DNA from: Sneathiella sedimenti
GTDB lineage: Bacteria; Pseudomonadota; Alphaproteobacteria; Sneathiellales; Sneathiellaceae
DNA: 64,000 bases
Direction of reading: 5' to 3'
Assembly: GCF_017313765.1 (NCBI RefSeq)
Contig: NZ_JAFLNC010000002.1
Location: forward strand, 806,001-870,000
In this document: one piece after another, positions 8,301 through 17,582 of the stretch
How positions within the stretch are numbered: the first letter of the stretch is position 1
Layout of the letters: the number at the start of each line of letters is the position of its first letter
The notes under the pieces: model-generated
The model's database searches: none
Told to the model about the DNA's origin: nothing
The model's input: the letters and a program-made list of their open reading frames with translations, nothing else
Translations under genes and position numbers: made by a program

Positions 8301-9134
8301 ATGAAAAGCTTTATTTTCATACTCCTCGCGGCGCTGTTCTTGGGATCTGCGGCCTATCTTGGCAATAAATACCTCTTCGAGCCTGTGGAGCCAGCCGAAC
8401 CGGCATCCTCTCCGATTGCACAAGCTCCCGAGAAATGGGCCCTGCGGCTGGTGCAAGATGTCAACAGAGGCGATATTCTTTCAAAGAGCCTGGTGGAATG
8501 GCAACGGCTTCCCGCGGGGCAGGTGGGAGACCATCTGTTGATCCGGGGAAACACCGACCTCGCCCTGTGGCAGGGGGCGGCGTTTACGCAGTCGCTGACC
8601 AGGCACGCCTATGTCCAGGATGTACATCTCGTTTTGCCGTCCGATGCGGCCTATCTGAAAACACTGCTGCTGGACGGCATGCGCGCGCGTCCCGTCGCCG
8701 TTCACAACCGTCGTGATTTCGAGCAGTTGCGTCCCGGCGACCATGTCGACCTCATCCTCACCTATATCACGCCGCCCCACGCGGCCCGGGCCGGAGAGAC
8801 GGTGGTGAAAACCCTGCTTGAAAATATCCGCGTCATCGGCGTCGAGGCAGGAGCGGTGAAAGAGAATTCCGTAACCCTCGCGCTGTCTCCGGACGAGGTT
8901 GAGCTTGTCTCCATGGCCGAGTCGATTGGAAAATTGCGGATATCGCTTCATGGCGGCCCCCTAGGGAAGCATTTTCAGCGCCCGTCTGACAAAGTCGCTT
9001 TTTCAGCAAGTGATCTGTTTCCCGATCTGAAACCGGTTCCGGTGATATCGAAACAGTCCTCGTCCCGGGCCATCCGGGTCATGCGCGGCGGGGAGACCTC
9101 TGTTATCACGCTGTCGCCGGTGACGGGAAAATAG
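8301..9134 (+). CDS. cpaB: Flp pilus assembly protein CpaB
   Basis: The protein has 277 residues. An N-terminal signal/anchor (MKSFIFILLAALFLGSAAYLG) is followed by a SAF-like domain (ALRLVQDVNRGDILSKSLVEW, about 51-71) and an RcpC-type beta domain (RPVAVHNRRDFEQLRPGDHVDLILT). CpaB/RcpC is a periplasmic partner of the secretin and may help gate it. The reading frame is open upstream within cpaA, but the ATG at 8301 gives the expected signal sequence and sits just after the cpaA stop. Confidence 0.88.
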   Translation: MKSFIFILLAALFLGSAAYLGNKYLFEPVEPAEPASSPIAQAPEKWALRLVQDVNRGDILSKSLVEWQRLPAGQVGDHLLIRGNTDLALWQGAAFTQSLTRHAYVQDVHLVLPSDAAYLKTLLLDGMRARPVAVHNRRDFEQLRPGDHVDLILTYITPPHAARAGETVVKTLLENIRVIGVEAGAVKENSVTLALSPDEVELVSMAESIGKLRISLHGGPLGKHFQRPSDKVAFSASDLFPDLKPVPVISKQSSSRAIRVMRGGETSVITLSPVTGK

Positions 9135-9143
9135 GGGGCCGTG

Positions 9144-10547
9144 ATGAGAAACAGCATCCAGAAAATTGGCTATATGGTCCTGATGCTGACGGTTCTTCTT
9201 CTGTTGTCAGCTCCGGTGGGTGTCGCGCGCGCGACGAACGGGACGGAGCCACTTTCGCTCGACGTCAATCAGGGACATCTTGTCCCGCTAGGCGGACCCG
9301 TTGCCGAAGTGCTGGTCACCAATCCGGCGATTGCGGACATCCAGATTACTGCCTCCAACGGTCTTTTCGTTTTCGGCAAGGCGCCGGGGCGGACCCATGT
9401 GATGGCGATCGGGGCAGGCGGCGCGGTCCTGTTTGACCAATCCGTCACTGTCACGCGCGATCTTGTCATGCTCTTGCAACTCCTTGCCGAGCAGTTCCCC
9501 GATGCAAATCTTGACGTCAAGTCGAGCCCGGGCCGCCTTCTCCTCTCCGGCGTTGCGCGTACGCCCGTGCAGGCGGAGCAGATTGTCTCCGTTGTTCGCG
9601 GATTTCTGGGGGAAGGGGAGGAAATCGTCAACCGCATGGAGGTGCTGGCGCCGTCCCAGGTGAATATTCGGGTGCGTATCGTGGAGATGAACCGGGAGGC
9701 AACGAAAAACCTCGGCATAAACTGGGATATGCTGCTGAACCCGGGATCTTTGGTGGTCGGGTTGATAACGAACCGCTGGCCGTCAGTGATTGGCAACGGC
9801 CTGATCCCGAGTTCCGCAATTTCGGGTGTCGGCGGAAGCGGATTGCTCGGATATCGGGGCAGTCAGGGGTCCGTCTCGGCCGTAATCGATGCTCTGGCCG
9901 AGGAAAATCTCATCACCATTCTGGCGGAGCCCAACCTCTCGTCCCGCTCTGGCGAGACGGCGAGCTTTTTTGCCGGTGGGGAATTTCCGATACCGGTATC
10001 CGCGACGAACGATCAGGTGACGATCGAGTTCAAGAAATTCGGCGTTATTCTCGATATCACCCCGACGGTTCTCTCGGATCAGCGCATAAGCATTCATATT
10101 CGGCCCGAGGTGAGCGAAATTTCCGAAATCGGGGCGGTTGTCGTCAATAACTTCCGGATTCCGGGTATCGCGGTCCGCCGGACGGAGGCGACGATTGAGC
10201 TTGCCAGTGGGCAGAGCTTCGCGGTTGCCGGGCTGCTTCAGAACCAGACCCGAAACCTCGTCAATGAGGTTCCCTGGCTTGCCGATCTTGCTGTTCTTGG
10301 CCCGCTGTTCCGGTCCAGCCGCTATCAGAAAATGGAAACGGAGCTCGTGATTATCGCGACCGCCAATATCGTGACACCGCGCGATAACAGCCTGTTCGCC
10401 AGCCCGGCGGATCAGTATCGGCCGACAGGGCAGGCAGAGAAAATGACGACGGGGCAACTCGCGCTTCCGACGCTCGCCCCCGAGATTCCACAAAGTATGG
10501 GGCAGGATGGCCTGACCCTCAAGGGGCCGGCGGGGTATATCTATTGA
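9144..10547 (+). CDS. cpaC: Tad pilus secretin CpaC/RcpA
   Basis: The protein has 467 residues and is the outer-membrane secretin of the Flp pilus system. A signal peptide ends near residue 30 (GVARA). The pilus-associated N-domain begins with LSLDVNQGHLVPLGGPVAEV, followed by a BON-like segment. The C-terminal secretin core has ALAEENLITILAEPNLSSRSGETASFFAGG and VEFKKFGVILDITPTVL-like blocks. AGGGGG lies 5 bp before this ATG; the GTG three bases earlier is too close to it. Residues after about 420 form a low-complexity Pro/Gly tail. Confidence 0.93.
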   Translation: MRNSIQKIGYMVLMLTVLLLLSAPVGVARATNGTEPLSLDVNQGHLVPLGGPVAEVLVTNPAIADIQITASNGLFVFGKAPGRTHVMAIGAGGAVLFDQSVTVTRDLVMLLQLLAEQFPDANLDVKSSPGRLLLSGVARTPVQAEQIVSVVRGFLGEGEEIVNRMEVLAPSQVNIRVRIVEMNREATKNLGINWDMLLNPGSLVVGLITNRWPSVIGNGLIPSSAISGVGGSGLLGYRGSQGSVSAVIDALAEENLITILAEPNLSSRSGETASFFAGGEFPIPVSATNDQVTIEFKKFGVILDITPTVLSDQRISIHIRPEVSEISEIGAVVVNNFRIPGIAVRRTEATIELASGQSFAVAGLLQNQTRNLVNEVPWLADLAVLGPLFRSSRYQKMETELVIIATANIVTPRDNSLFASPADQYRPTGQAEKMTTGQLALPTLAPEIPQSMGQDGLTLKGPAGYIY

Positions 10548-10566
10548 GGAAGGGAAAGGCGCCAGA

Positions 10567-11199
10567 ATGCGACATTTCATGACAGGCGGTGTTTTTATCC
10601 TCGCAGCTTACGGGCTGTTGATCGGTTGCAATGGACCCGAACCCTCGGGGCGCCTCCCGCAGACACTTGCCGAAAATAGCCTCCAGAGCCAGAGCTACAG
10701 CCTTTCCTTTTATGAGAATGAACTGGATCGTTCTCTTACGGCGCGAAACGGGCAGACTTTATCCATGGTATTACAGGAGTTGATGCGGGACCCGCCGGGA
10801 TACATCCGGTTCCAGTCTCTGGGGGAACGTCCCACGGAACGGGACCTGTTCCGCCTGCTGGAGGACTCGGGACTCAATCGCTATAGCGCCATTGAGGTAG
10901 CGCCCGCCGTTCCGGCACCGGAGGCAGGGGGGCCGGCCCTTAAACTTGAGATGACATATTTTACTTATGCCTTTGGCGATTGCGGCGCGCATCTGCACCG
11001 CCGACTGATTGACCATGAAGCGTGGGGGACACCGGGCTTTGGCTGCGCCGTAAACCGCAACCGGCTAGTCAGCCTTGTTCGCCCGGGCAAAGCCGGCTCG
11101 GGTGGATATCTTGCCCCGCCGCTTGCCGGCCCGGAGGTGAAGGCCATCACCTCCTATCAGACCCGCCCGCCGACACCGTTTCCGCCCGCCAACAAATAG
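10567..11199 (+). CDS. cpaD: Pilus assembly lipoprotein CpaD
   Basis: The protein has 210 residues. A lipobox (LLIGC, Cys at about 22) marks an outer-membrane lipoprotein. The C-terminal half carries the CpaD hallmark, here TPGFGCAVNRNRLVSLVRP, where a conserved Cys and Asn precede a short hydrophobic patch. The N-terminal half is poorly conserved, as in the family. Its position directly after the secretin and before CpaE is the standard order. CpaD is needed for secretin stability or localisation in Caulobacter. Confidence 0.82.
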   Translation: MRHFMTGGVFILAAYGLLIGCNGPEPSGRLPQTLAENSLQSQSYSLSFYENELDRSLTARNGQTLSMVLQELMRDPPGYIRFQSLGERPTERDLFRLLEDSGLNRYSAIEVAPAVPAPEAGGPALKLEMTYFTYAFGDCGAHLHRRLIDHEAWGTPGFGCAVNRNRLVSLVRPGKAGSGGYLAPPLAGPEVKAITSYQTRPPTPFPPANK

Positions 11200-11213
11200 T
11201 CAGGATATCAACG

Positions 11214-12434
11214 ATGCCGGTACGGAAAAAACCAGAAATCGTGACCTTTCCAACTGCCGATGGAGCCGCCGTGTCGGCCGCCGCCTATGTCGCGGACCGG
11301 GAGACGGAAAAGCAGCTGAAAGACCTGTTGCCGAAATGGGGATATGAGACGGCGCATATCGGGCGCGGCACGCTCCGCGAGGTGATCCGCGATTACAGCG
11401 AGAAAACCATGCCGACGGTCCTCATCGTTGATATCTCCCGGGTATCGCTGCCACTTTCGGATTTGCAGGCGTTGGCTGATATCTGTCCGCCGCGGGTAAA
11501 TGTGGTGGTGCTGGGGACAGAGGATAACGTTGGCCTTTATCGCGACCTGATGGAAATCGGCGTGACGGACTATCTGGTCAAACCCGTGCCGAGCGATCTG
11601 CTCTTTCGGGCGGTTGCCCGGGCCAGCGGCCGACTCACCGCACGCAAGACGGAACCACGGGTCGGCAAGTCCGTCGCGGTGTATGGCGTTCGGGGCGGGG
11701 TCGGGGCGACAACGACCGTCCTGAATACGGGATGGCTGCTCGCCAATCACCATAACCGGCATGTCATGCTCGTCGATCTCAACCTGACAAGCGGTACTCT
11801 TGCCCTTGAAATGGGTCTGGAGCCGACGTCCGGTCTCTCTGATCTCCTGACGGACCCGGACCGGATCGACCCCGTCTTTGTTGATCGCGCCACGCTGGCG
11901 GCTGAAGATAAGGTGAAACTCCTGGCATCGGAAACGGATTTCGCGGCCGCTGCCCCTTATGAGGCGGATGCCGTTGCGCAGTTGATGCAGCATCTTCGCA
12001 GCCGGTATCATTTCATCATTCAGGATGTCGACCGGGCCGCCCCGGAAACGGCCATGACAGTCCTTCAAAATGCGGATGTCCGGGTGCTGGTGATGGACCC
12101 GACCTTGGCTTCGGTGCGGGATGCGGCGCGGATTGTGAAGCTGCTGAAATCGGAAACAGGGGAGAAGAAGATCCTCCTTGTTCTCAATCGATCGCGGTCG
12201 CGCGCCGGCGGAGATGTGCCGATCGAGAAGATTTCCCGCTTCGTGGATCACCCTGTCGACATCATCATTCCGTTCGAGAAGAAAAGGCTCGCCCTCGCCA
12301 GCCTGAATGCCGAGCCGGTTGTCCGCGAGAAAATTCCGGTCACGGACGCCTTTCTGAAACTGGCGGCGGAGTTGATTGGGCGGAAGGGAACGTCGTCTCG
12401 ATCCGGTTGGCTCTTCGGCTTAAGGGGAGGCTGA
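11214..12434 (+). CDS. cpaE: CpaE/TadZ: receiver-like plus ParA/MinD-like ATPase
   Basis: The protein has 406 residues. Residues about 20-140 form an atypical receiver domain (PTVLIVDISRV and TDYLVKPVPSDLL). The rest is a ParA/MinD-like ATPase with the deviant Walker A GVRGGVGATTT (about 158-168), where the usual signature Lys-Gly-Gly reads Arg-Gly-Gly and the canonical Gly-Lys-Thr reads Gly-Ala-Thr, as is common in CpaE. CpaE/TadZ positions the pilus apparatus at the pole. The ATG at 11214 was preferred because the upstream extension overlaps cpaD and lacks family similarity. Confidence 0.92.
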   Translation: MPVRKKPEIVTFPTADGAAVSAAAYVADRETEKQLKDLLPKWGYETAHIGRGTLREVIRDYSEKTMPTVLIVDISRVSLPLSDLQALADICPPRVNVVVLGTEDNVGLYRDLMEIGVTDYLVKPVPSDLLFRAVARASGRLTARKTEPRVGKSVAVYGVRGGVGATTTVLNTGWLLANHHNRHVMLVDLNLTSGTLALEMGLEPTSGLSDLLTDPDRIDPVFVDRATLAAEDKVKLLASETDFAAAAPYEADAVAQLMQHLRSRYHFIIQDVDRAAPETAMTVLQNADVRVLVMDPTLASVRDAARIVKLLKSETGEKKILLVLNRSRSRAGGDVPIEKISRFVDHPVDIIIPFEKKRLALASLNAEPVVREKIPVTDAFLKLAAELIGRKGTSSRSGWLFGLRGG

Positions 12435-12435
12435 C

Positions 12436-13788
12436 ATGTTTGGCCGTAAGACCGAAAGCGAAAGACCGGGCGGCGTTGCGGAAACAGATGAGGCATATAT
12501 CGGCAAGCCCGGACCGCGAGAGCGGGAATTCGACGTCCCGCCCGAACTGGTCGACCGGGTGAGAAAGCAGTTTTTCAACCGCATCGATCCCACCGCGGCG
12601 TCGACCATGCCGCCCGAGCAGCTTTCGATGCGCATAACCGAGGCGGTTTCTAAAATTGTCGATGAGGAAAAGCTCCAGGTCAACTGGATGGAGCAAAGTG
12701 CCATCGCACGGGAACTGTTCGATGATATCGTCGGGATTGGGCCGATTGAAAACCTGCTCTCCGATCCGAAGGTGACGGATATCCTCGTCAATGGGCCGGA
12801 CACGGTATATGTGGAGCGGGGCGGGCGGCTGGAACTGACCAGCTATAAGTTCCGCGATGATGATCATGTACTGGAGGTGGCGCGGCGGATCGCCGCCTCT
12901 GTCGGGCGGCGGGTGGATGAGGCAAATCCCATGGTGGATGCGCGCCTGAAAGACGGCAGCCGTGTCAATGTGATCGCGCCGCCGTTGTCCGTCTATGGCA
13001 CAATCATCTCTATCCGCAAATTCTCCAAGGAATTCATGAGCCTGAATGACCTGGGTCACGGCGGCTCCTGCTCTCCTGCCATGGTCAGGTTTCTTGAAAT
13101 CGCGGCGCGCTGCCGACTGAATATCCTGATTTCCGGCGGCACCGGGTCGGGAAAGACAACCCTGCTCAACGCGCTTTCGGGATTGATCGATGAAAATGAG
13201 CGGATCGTCACGATCGAGGATGCGGCGGAGATCGCCCTGCAACGCCCGCATGTGGTGAGTCTGGAAACCCGCCAACGCAATACCGAAGGGACCGGAGAGG
13301 TGTCGCAACGGGACCTTCTGCGCAACAGCCTGCGGATGCGGCCGGACCGCATCATTATCGGCGAGGTGCGCGGCCCGGAAGTCTATGACATGCTGCAGGC
13401 GATGAATACCGGTCATGACGGGTCCATGTCGACCATCCACGCCAACAGTGCGCGCGATGCGCTGCTGCGCCTTGAAAATCTGATCCTGTCGACGCTTTCG
13501 AATTACCAGAGCCGCGGCGCGAGGCAACAGATTGCGAGCGCCCTTGATCTTGTAATCCATGTCGAGCGGGGGGCAAGCGGACGCCGCTTCATCCGGGAGA
13601 TTTCCGAGATTGTCGCCCTGGAAGGGGACGTGATCACCAGCCAGACCCTGTTCGAGTTTGTGGAGGGGGCTGCCCGCGCGCAAGGGAACGGGGAGGTGTT
13701 CCGCTGTACCGGCGGACGCCCTCATTTCGAGGAGAAAATAGGCAAATTCGGGCTTCTGGAAGATATGCAGGAGGCGCTGCATCCATGA
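12436..13788 (+). CDS. cpaF: Tad pilus assembly ATPase CpaF/TadA
   Basis: The protein has 450 residues and is a secretion NTPase of the type II/IV superfamily that powers pilin assembly. Visible are the N-terminal regulatory domain, Walker A ILISGGTGSGKTTLLNALSG (about 231-250), an Asp box with IVTIEDAAEI, and the His-box region GSMSTIHANSARDALLRLE. An N-terminal extension of about 60 residues precedes the conserved core. It starts immediately after the cpaE stop and overlaps tadB by 4 bp (ATGA), so translation is coupled. Confidence 0.96.
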   Translation: MFGRKTESERPGGVAETDEAYIGKPGPREREFDVPPELVDRVRKQFFNRIDPTAASTMPPEQLSMRITEAVSKIVDEEKLQVNWMEQSAIARELFDDIVGIGPIENLLSDPKVTDILVNGPDTVYVERGGRLELTSYKFRDDDHVLEVARRIAASVGRRVDEANPMVDARLKDGSRVNVIAPPLSVYGTIISIRKFSKEFMSLNDLGHGGSCSPAMVRFLEIAARCRLNILISGGTGSGKTTLLNALSGLIDENERIVTIEDAAEIALQRPHVVSLETRQRNTEGTGEVSQRDLLRNSLRMRPDRIIIGEVRGPEVYDMLQAMNTGHDGSMSTIHANSARDALLRLENLILSTLSNYQSRGARQQIASALDLVIHVERGASGRRFIREISEIVALEGDVITSQTLFEFVEGAARAQGNGEVFRCTGGRPHFEEKIGKFGLLEDMQEALHP

Positions 13789-14744
13789 CGCAGGAATTTT
13801 TATTGCTCAGCTTCCCGAATTGGCCCAACTGGGTCGCCTTTTCGGTACTTGTCTTAAGCGGGCTGTCGCTCCTGCTTTTGCTTTACCGCAAACTGGGAGA
13901 GGGGGAGCGCCGGCTCACGGCACGCCTTGCAGGTCTTAAGCCCGACCGTGCGGAAAGTGAGACGATGCCGACCCTGTCCTATGCGGACGTTGCTCCCCTT
14001 TATCGCGAAGAGGGGGAAGGCGCGGGTTGGCGTCAACGGTTGCAGGGGCGAGCCCTGCCGATAACGATTTTACTGCTGCTTCTGCTGGGGATACTCGCAA
14101 TTGGCATTGTTGATTATCCCCTTGTCACCCTTGCCAGTGCCGGGGGCGTGATGGTGCTTGCCGGCGGCTTTGTCGCCTTTCATGCCTATCGACGGAATGC
14201 GCGACGCCGGCGCTTCATTGATCAACTGCCGGAAGCGATTGACATCATTATCCGTGGCGCGCGTGTCGGGATGTCCTTGCAGGAGAATTTTCAGGTGATC
14301 GCCCGTGAAATGCCGGATCCGGTTGGCAGCCAGTTTCGTATCCTGGCGGAAAAGCTTGGGATCGGGATTGATCTCGAAACGGCGCTCGGCGCGGCGGTGG
14401 AGGAGGTCGCGGTGAAGGAGTTGCAGTTCATGGCGACAACGCTCATTTTGCAACGGCGCACTGGCGGTCAATATACGGACGTGCTTGAGAATCTCGCCCA
14501 GGTCCTCCGGGATCGGCGGGCGCAGTTCCTCAAGGCGAAGGCGCTCACATCTGAATCTCGGGTTTCCGCCCGGATCGTCACGATCGTTACCGGCGTCATC
14601 CTGGTCATCCTTGCGGCCACGAACAAGGCGCAGTTTGACTTTTTGTTCGAGGATCCGCTGGGTCATAACCTGTTGATCTATTCCGGGATCAGTATTTTAG
14701 TCGGATTCTTCATCCTCTCCCGATTGTTGAGGACGCTTCAATGA
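13785..14744 (+). CDS. tadB: Tad inner-membrane protein TadB
   Basis: The protein has 319 residues, a type II secretion F-domain platform protein. One transmembrane helix is near residues 12-30, two adjacent helices at about 90-130, and a C-terminal pair at about 265-315. The cytoplasmic F domain includes FIDQLPEAIDIIIRGARVGMSLQE. It pairs with TadC to form the inner-membrane platform on which CpaF acts. ATGA overlaps join it to cpaF and tadC. Confidence 0.93.
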   Translation: MTQEFLLLSFPNWPNWVAFSVLVLSGLSLLLLLYRKLGEGERRLTARLAGLKPDRAESETMPTLSYADVAPLYREEGEGAGWRQRLQGRALPITILLLLLLGILAIGIVDYPLVTLASAGGVMVLAGGFVAFHAYRRNARRRRFIDQLPEAIDIIIRGARVGMSLQENFQVIAREMPDPVGSQFRILAEKLGIGIDLETALGAAVEEVAVKELQFMATTLILQRRTGGQYTDVLENLAQVLRDRRAQFLKAKALTSESRVSARIVTIVTGVILVILAATNKAQFDFLFEDPLGHNLLIYSGISILVGFFILSRLLRTLQ

Positions 14745-15718
14745 ACGGGGCCTGGCCGTCATCGATGGAGGAGGTGCTCTTGCTGGCGTCAATTGGTGTC
14801 TGCGGGTTTTTTGCGCTCGTTTTTCTCTTCAGTGCGCTCAGCGCGCGGAACTCTGAACGTTTCGATCAGCGGCTGCAAAAAATCACAGGAACCGGCAGTG
14901 AGACCGCCGAAACACCGGCGTTGCTGGACAGGATTGATCTGGAACGGGAAGAGGCGGTTCCTGCCGGTCCCGAGAAATGGACCCGGGCCATTCCCCTTGG
15001 GAAAGTGGGAGACAGAAAACTGGGTCTGCATCGCCGTTTCATCCGGGCGGGCATTGATCCCGTGCGCGGGAAAAAGCTCTTTCTCCTGGCGCGGATAACT
15101 TTCTTTCCGGGCGGTTGCTTTGTCGCCGCATATCTGTTCGGCGGGCTTTTTCCTTTAACGGATAATGTTATGCTGCTGGCTCTTGTTATTGTCGCTGCCG
15201 GGATCGGGTGCAGTTTCCTGCCGTTCCTGTTGCTCAGCTATCATATCCGGGAAAGGCAGCGGCGGATCGAGCGGACCATGCCGGATATGATAGATCTCCT
15301 CATTCTTTGTGTTGAGGCGGGACTGACGCTGGAAGTGGCCCTTGCGCGTGCGGTAGAGGGGCTGGAACCTTTTGCGCCGGAGGTCGCGGCGGAGATGAAA
15401 ATCACGCTGAGCGAACTTCGGATCCTGCCCGACAAATCGATGGCGTTGACCAACCTGGAGGAACGCACTGCATCGCGGAGCCTGAAGTACCTTGTGCTGT
15501 CCCTTCGCCAGTCGGAACGCTATGGCACATCAATCACCGGCGCGCTGAAGGCGGTGGCGGCGGAGAACCGCAAGCATGCCATGCTTGAGCTTGAGAACAA
15601 CGCGGCGCGCATGCCCGCACTCCTGAGTATCCCGCTTATTCTGTTTATTTTACCGCCCGTCGTCGCCCTTTCCGCAGGTCCCGGATTCGCGCTGATGATG
15701 CGGGCGATCGGAGGATAA
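14741..15718 (+). CDS. tadC: Tad inner-membrane protein TadC
   Basis: The protein has 325 residues and is the second F-domain platform protein. Hydrophobic segments occur near residues 10-28, 105-165 and 285-320. The conserved segment MPDMIDLLILCVEAGLTLEVALARA is followed by SLRQSERYGTSITGALK. It follows tadB with a 4-bp overlap and precedes tadD by 4 bp. It is distinguished from TadB by position and by the MPDMIDLL motif. Confidence 0.93.
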   Translation: MNGAWPSSMEEVLLLASIGVCGFFALVFLFSALSARNSERFDQRLQKITGTGSETAETPALLDRIDLEREEAVPAGPEKWTRAIPLGKVGDRKLGLHRRFIRAGIDPVRGKKLFLLARITFFPGGCFVAAYLFGGLFPLTDNVMLLALVIVAAGIGCSFLPFLLLSYHIRERQRRIERTMPDMIDLLILCVEAGLTLEVALARAVEGLEPFAPEVAAEMKITLSELRILPDKSMALTNLEERTASRSLKYLVLSLRQSERYGTSITGALKAVAAENRKHAMLELENNAARMPALLSIPLILFILPPVVALSAGPGFALMMRAIGG

Positions 15719-15722
15719 AGGA

Positions 15723-16544
15723 ATGTATTTACGCGTATTGTTGCTTTCGGTTTTGGCCATTCTTCTTATGGGCTGCGCTCTCCCGGGCAAGGGGTTGCAG
15801 GTGCAAAACCTGTTTGATGATGGAGCGGCGCGGGAACGGGCACTGAAAATTGCTGATGTTTCCGTTCAGTCGGGTAATTATCTCGCTGCCATCGAAATTT
15901 ACCAGAAGCTGCTGGCCAGGAACAAGTTTGATGATGAGGTCCTCTCTGCGCTTGGTTCGACCTACCTCAAAGCCGGCGCGCCTATTGAGGCGGTATCCGT
16001 TTTTGAGAATCTGGAGGCAACGGCGCCTGACGATATTCGGCCCCTCCTCGGGCTTGGCCGGGCGCATTTGTTCCTGTATCGGCCGGAAACGGCGGCGCTT
16101 TATTTCGCCAGGGCCGAGACACTGGAACCAAGGAATATTGATGTGCTCGGCGGGCTCGCCATCGCGGCGGATATGGCGGGCAATCATGAGGAGGCGCGCA
16201 AGCTGTATGCGGCGGCCCTTGACGTTGCGCCGGACGATATGCGGATCAGGAATAATGTCGCCCTTTCCTACCTGATGGAGGGGGAGTATGACGCGGCCGT
16301 GACCTCCCTGGAGGCGTTGGCCTTTGCGCCGCAATCATCACCCCAGATCCGCCAGAATCTTGCGATGGCCTACGGTCTCGCGGGGGATGAGGCGGCATCG
16401 GTCCGCATTGCGCGGCTTGATCTTGATCCGGAAACCGCGAACAACAACCTCAAATTCTATAACCTTGTCCGCCGGATGAAGGACCACAACCTGCTGAGAC
16501 GGTATTTGCTGGGGCCGCGACCGGGGATCGCCGGTGCCACATGA
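15723..16544 (+). CDS. tadD: TPR lipoprotein TadD
   Basis: The protein has 273 residues. A signal peptide with lipobox (ILLMGC, Cys at about 18) is followed by at least four tetratricopeptide repeats from about residue 45 to 220 (for example YLAAIEIYQKLLARNKFDDE and HEEARKLYAAALDVAPDD). TadD is a pilotin-like outer-membrane lipoprotein needed for pilus biogenesis. The stop overlaps the next start by 4 bp. Confidence 0.9.
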   Translation: MYLRVLLLSVLAILLMGCALPGKGLQVQNLFDDGAARERALKIADVSVQSGNYLAAIEIYQKLLARNKFDDEVLSALGSTYLKAGAPIEAVSVFENLEATAPDDIRPLLGLGRAHLFLYRPETAALYFARAETLEPRNIDVLGGLAIAADMAGNHEEARKLYAAALDVAPDDMRIRNNVALSYLMEGEYDAAVTSLEALAFAPQSSPQIRQNLAMAYGLAGDEAASVRIARLDLDPETANNNLKFYNLVRRMKDHNLLRRYLLGPRPGIAGAT

Positions 16545-17023
16545 GGGCCTGCGCGCATCGGGTGCGGATGGTCGCCTCGGACTGTCGCGCATCGCTTCCC
16601 GTCGAACTCGCGGTTATTCTGCCGCTTGTATTCGCGCTCGTCTTTGGCGTGGTGGATGTCAGCCGTGTTTTGCTCGCCCGCAGCCTGCTCGATCATCTGG
16701 CCGTTGCGTTGTCCGATGAAATCAAGTTCAACAGTGCCGCCGGGACCGAAGGTGTCCTTACTTCTGGGGAGGCAGAGGCAATGCTTGTCACTCTCGCGCC
16801 CGACCTGGTCGGCAGCCTGGTCGATGTTTCCCGCCTGAGTGTGACGGTTAGTCGATATGAGAGTCTCGCGGATTTTGTGGGCGCAAGCCCGTCAGATGAG
16901 GGGACACTGACTGCCTATCGTCTGCACTATGGTGTCACCTTGATAACGCCCTTCGTGAATTATCTCTATAATTCTGCCGACGTGACGGAGAGTGCCCTTG
17001 TGGTGGTCAAGAATGGCTCATAG
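16541..17023 (+). CDS. tadE: TadE-like minor pseudopilin
   Basis: The protein has 160 residues. A TadE-type N-terminus shows a Glu in a short motif before a hydrophobic helix: SLPVELAVILPLVFALVFGVVDVSR (about 19-43; the Glu sits at +5 relative to a likely CpaA cleavage). The C-terminal periplasmic part is small and unremarkable. TadE and TadF are processed by the same peptidase as Flp. Overlaps join it to tadD and to the next gene. TadE/TadF assignment rests mostly on order. Confidence 0.82.
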   Translation: MRACAHRVRMVASDCRASLPVELAVILPLVFALVFGVVDVSRVLLARSLLDHLAVALSDEIKFNSAAGTEGVLTSGEAEAMLVTLAPDLVGSLVDVSRLSVTVSRYESLADFVGASPSDEGTLTAYRLHYGVTLITPFVNYLYNSADVTESALVVVKNGS

Positions 17024-17573
17024 TCATTTGATGGCAAAGCTGATCGCGAATTGCCGGGGCAGCGTGATGGTGGAGGTGGCGCTGTTCGTGCCGGCAATCC
17101 TGTTTCTGCTGCTGGCGGGGGTTACCTTTTCGAATATCCTCCAGCTTTCGCGCAACGCCGACCGCGCCGCCATTGTCCTCGCCGATGATTTCTCGCGAAA
17201 AGCAGCTCTTGCGGAGGGGGATTTCGATATCGCCCTCGCGGCAATGACGGACTTGATCGAGTGGAACGGGTCGGAGGGAACATCTCGGTTGAATGTCACG
17301 GCAATTGAACTGAATCCCGACAACGGCGCGACTTTCCTCTGGAGCCGAAGCCGCGGAGAGGACGGCGGCAATTGCACGGAATCAAACCCCGTCTTTACGT
17401 CGCCGGACGGGAATATCGAGGGGGCGGGCAGTCTCTATCTGGTGCAGGTTGATATTTGCGCGACACCGGGCACAGGATTTTTTCTTGCAAGTGCCTTGAG
17501 CGTGATCGATTTTTCGGTTCATGCCCGCGCTGTTGCGCCCGTTCGGCAGGCTGTTCTTCGCAGTCCTGACTAG
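17013..17573 (+). CDS. TadF/TadE-like minor pseudopilin
   Basis: The protein has 186 residues from the ATG at 17013; an ATG at 17031 is an alternative, and neither has a clear ribosome site. It overlaps the preceding gene by 11 bp, which suggests coupling. The prepilin-like segment is RGSVMVEVALFVPAILFLLLAG (about 16-37), again with Glu near +5. The remainder has two Cys residues (GGNCTESNP and VDICATPG) that could form a periplasmic disulfide. TadF is the expected occupant of this position. Confidence 0.75.
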   Translation: MAHSHLMAKLIANCRGSVMVEVALFVPAILFLLLAGVTFSNILQLSRNADRAAIVLADDFSRKAALAEGDFDIALAAMTDLIEWNGSEGTSRLNVTAIELNPDNGATFLWSRSRGEDGGNCTESNPVFTSPDGNIEGAGSLYLVQVDICATPGTGFFLASALSVIDFSVHARAVAPVRQAVLRSPD

Positions 17574-17582
17574 GGAGGACGG

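Noticed and set aside
12340-13782. 480-codon open frame opposite cpaF, and similar long antisense frames (for example 24133-25461, 46677-48137, 2689-3585)
   Set aside because: They mirror strongly conserved genes on the other strand, lack ribosome sites and have arbitrary composition; they are GC-driven shadow frames.
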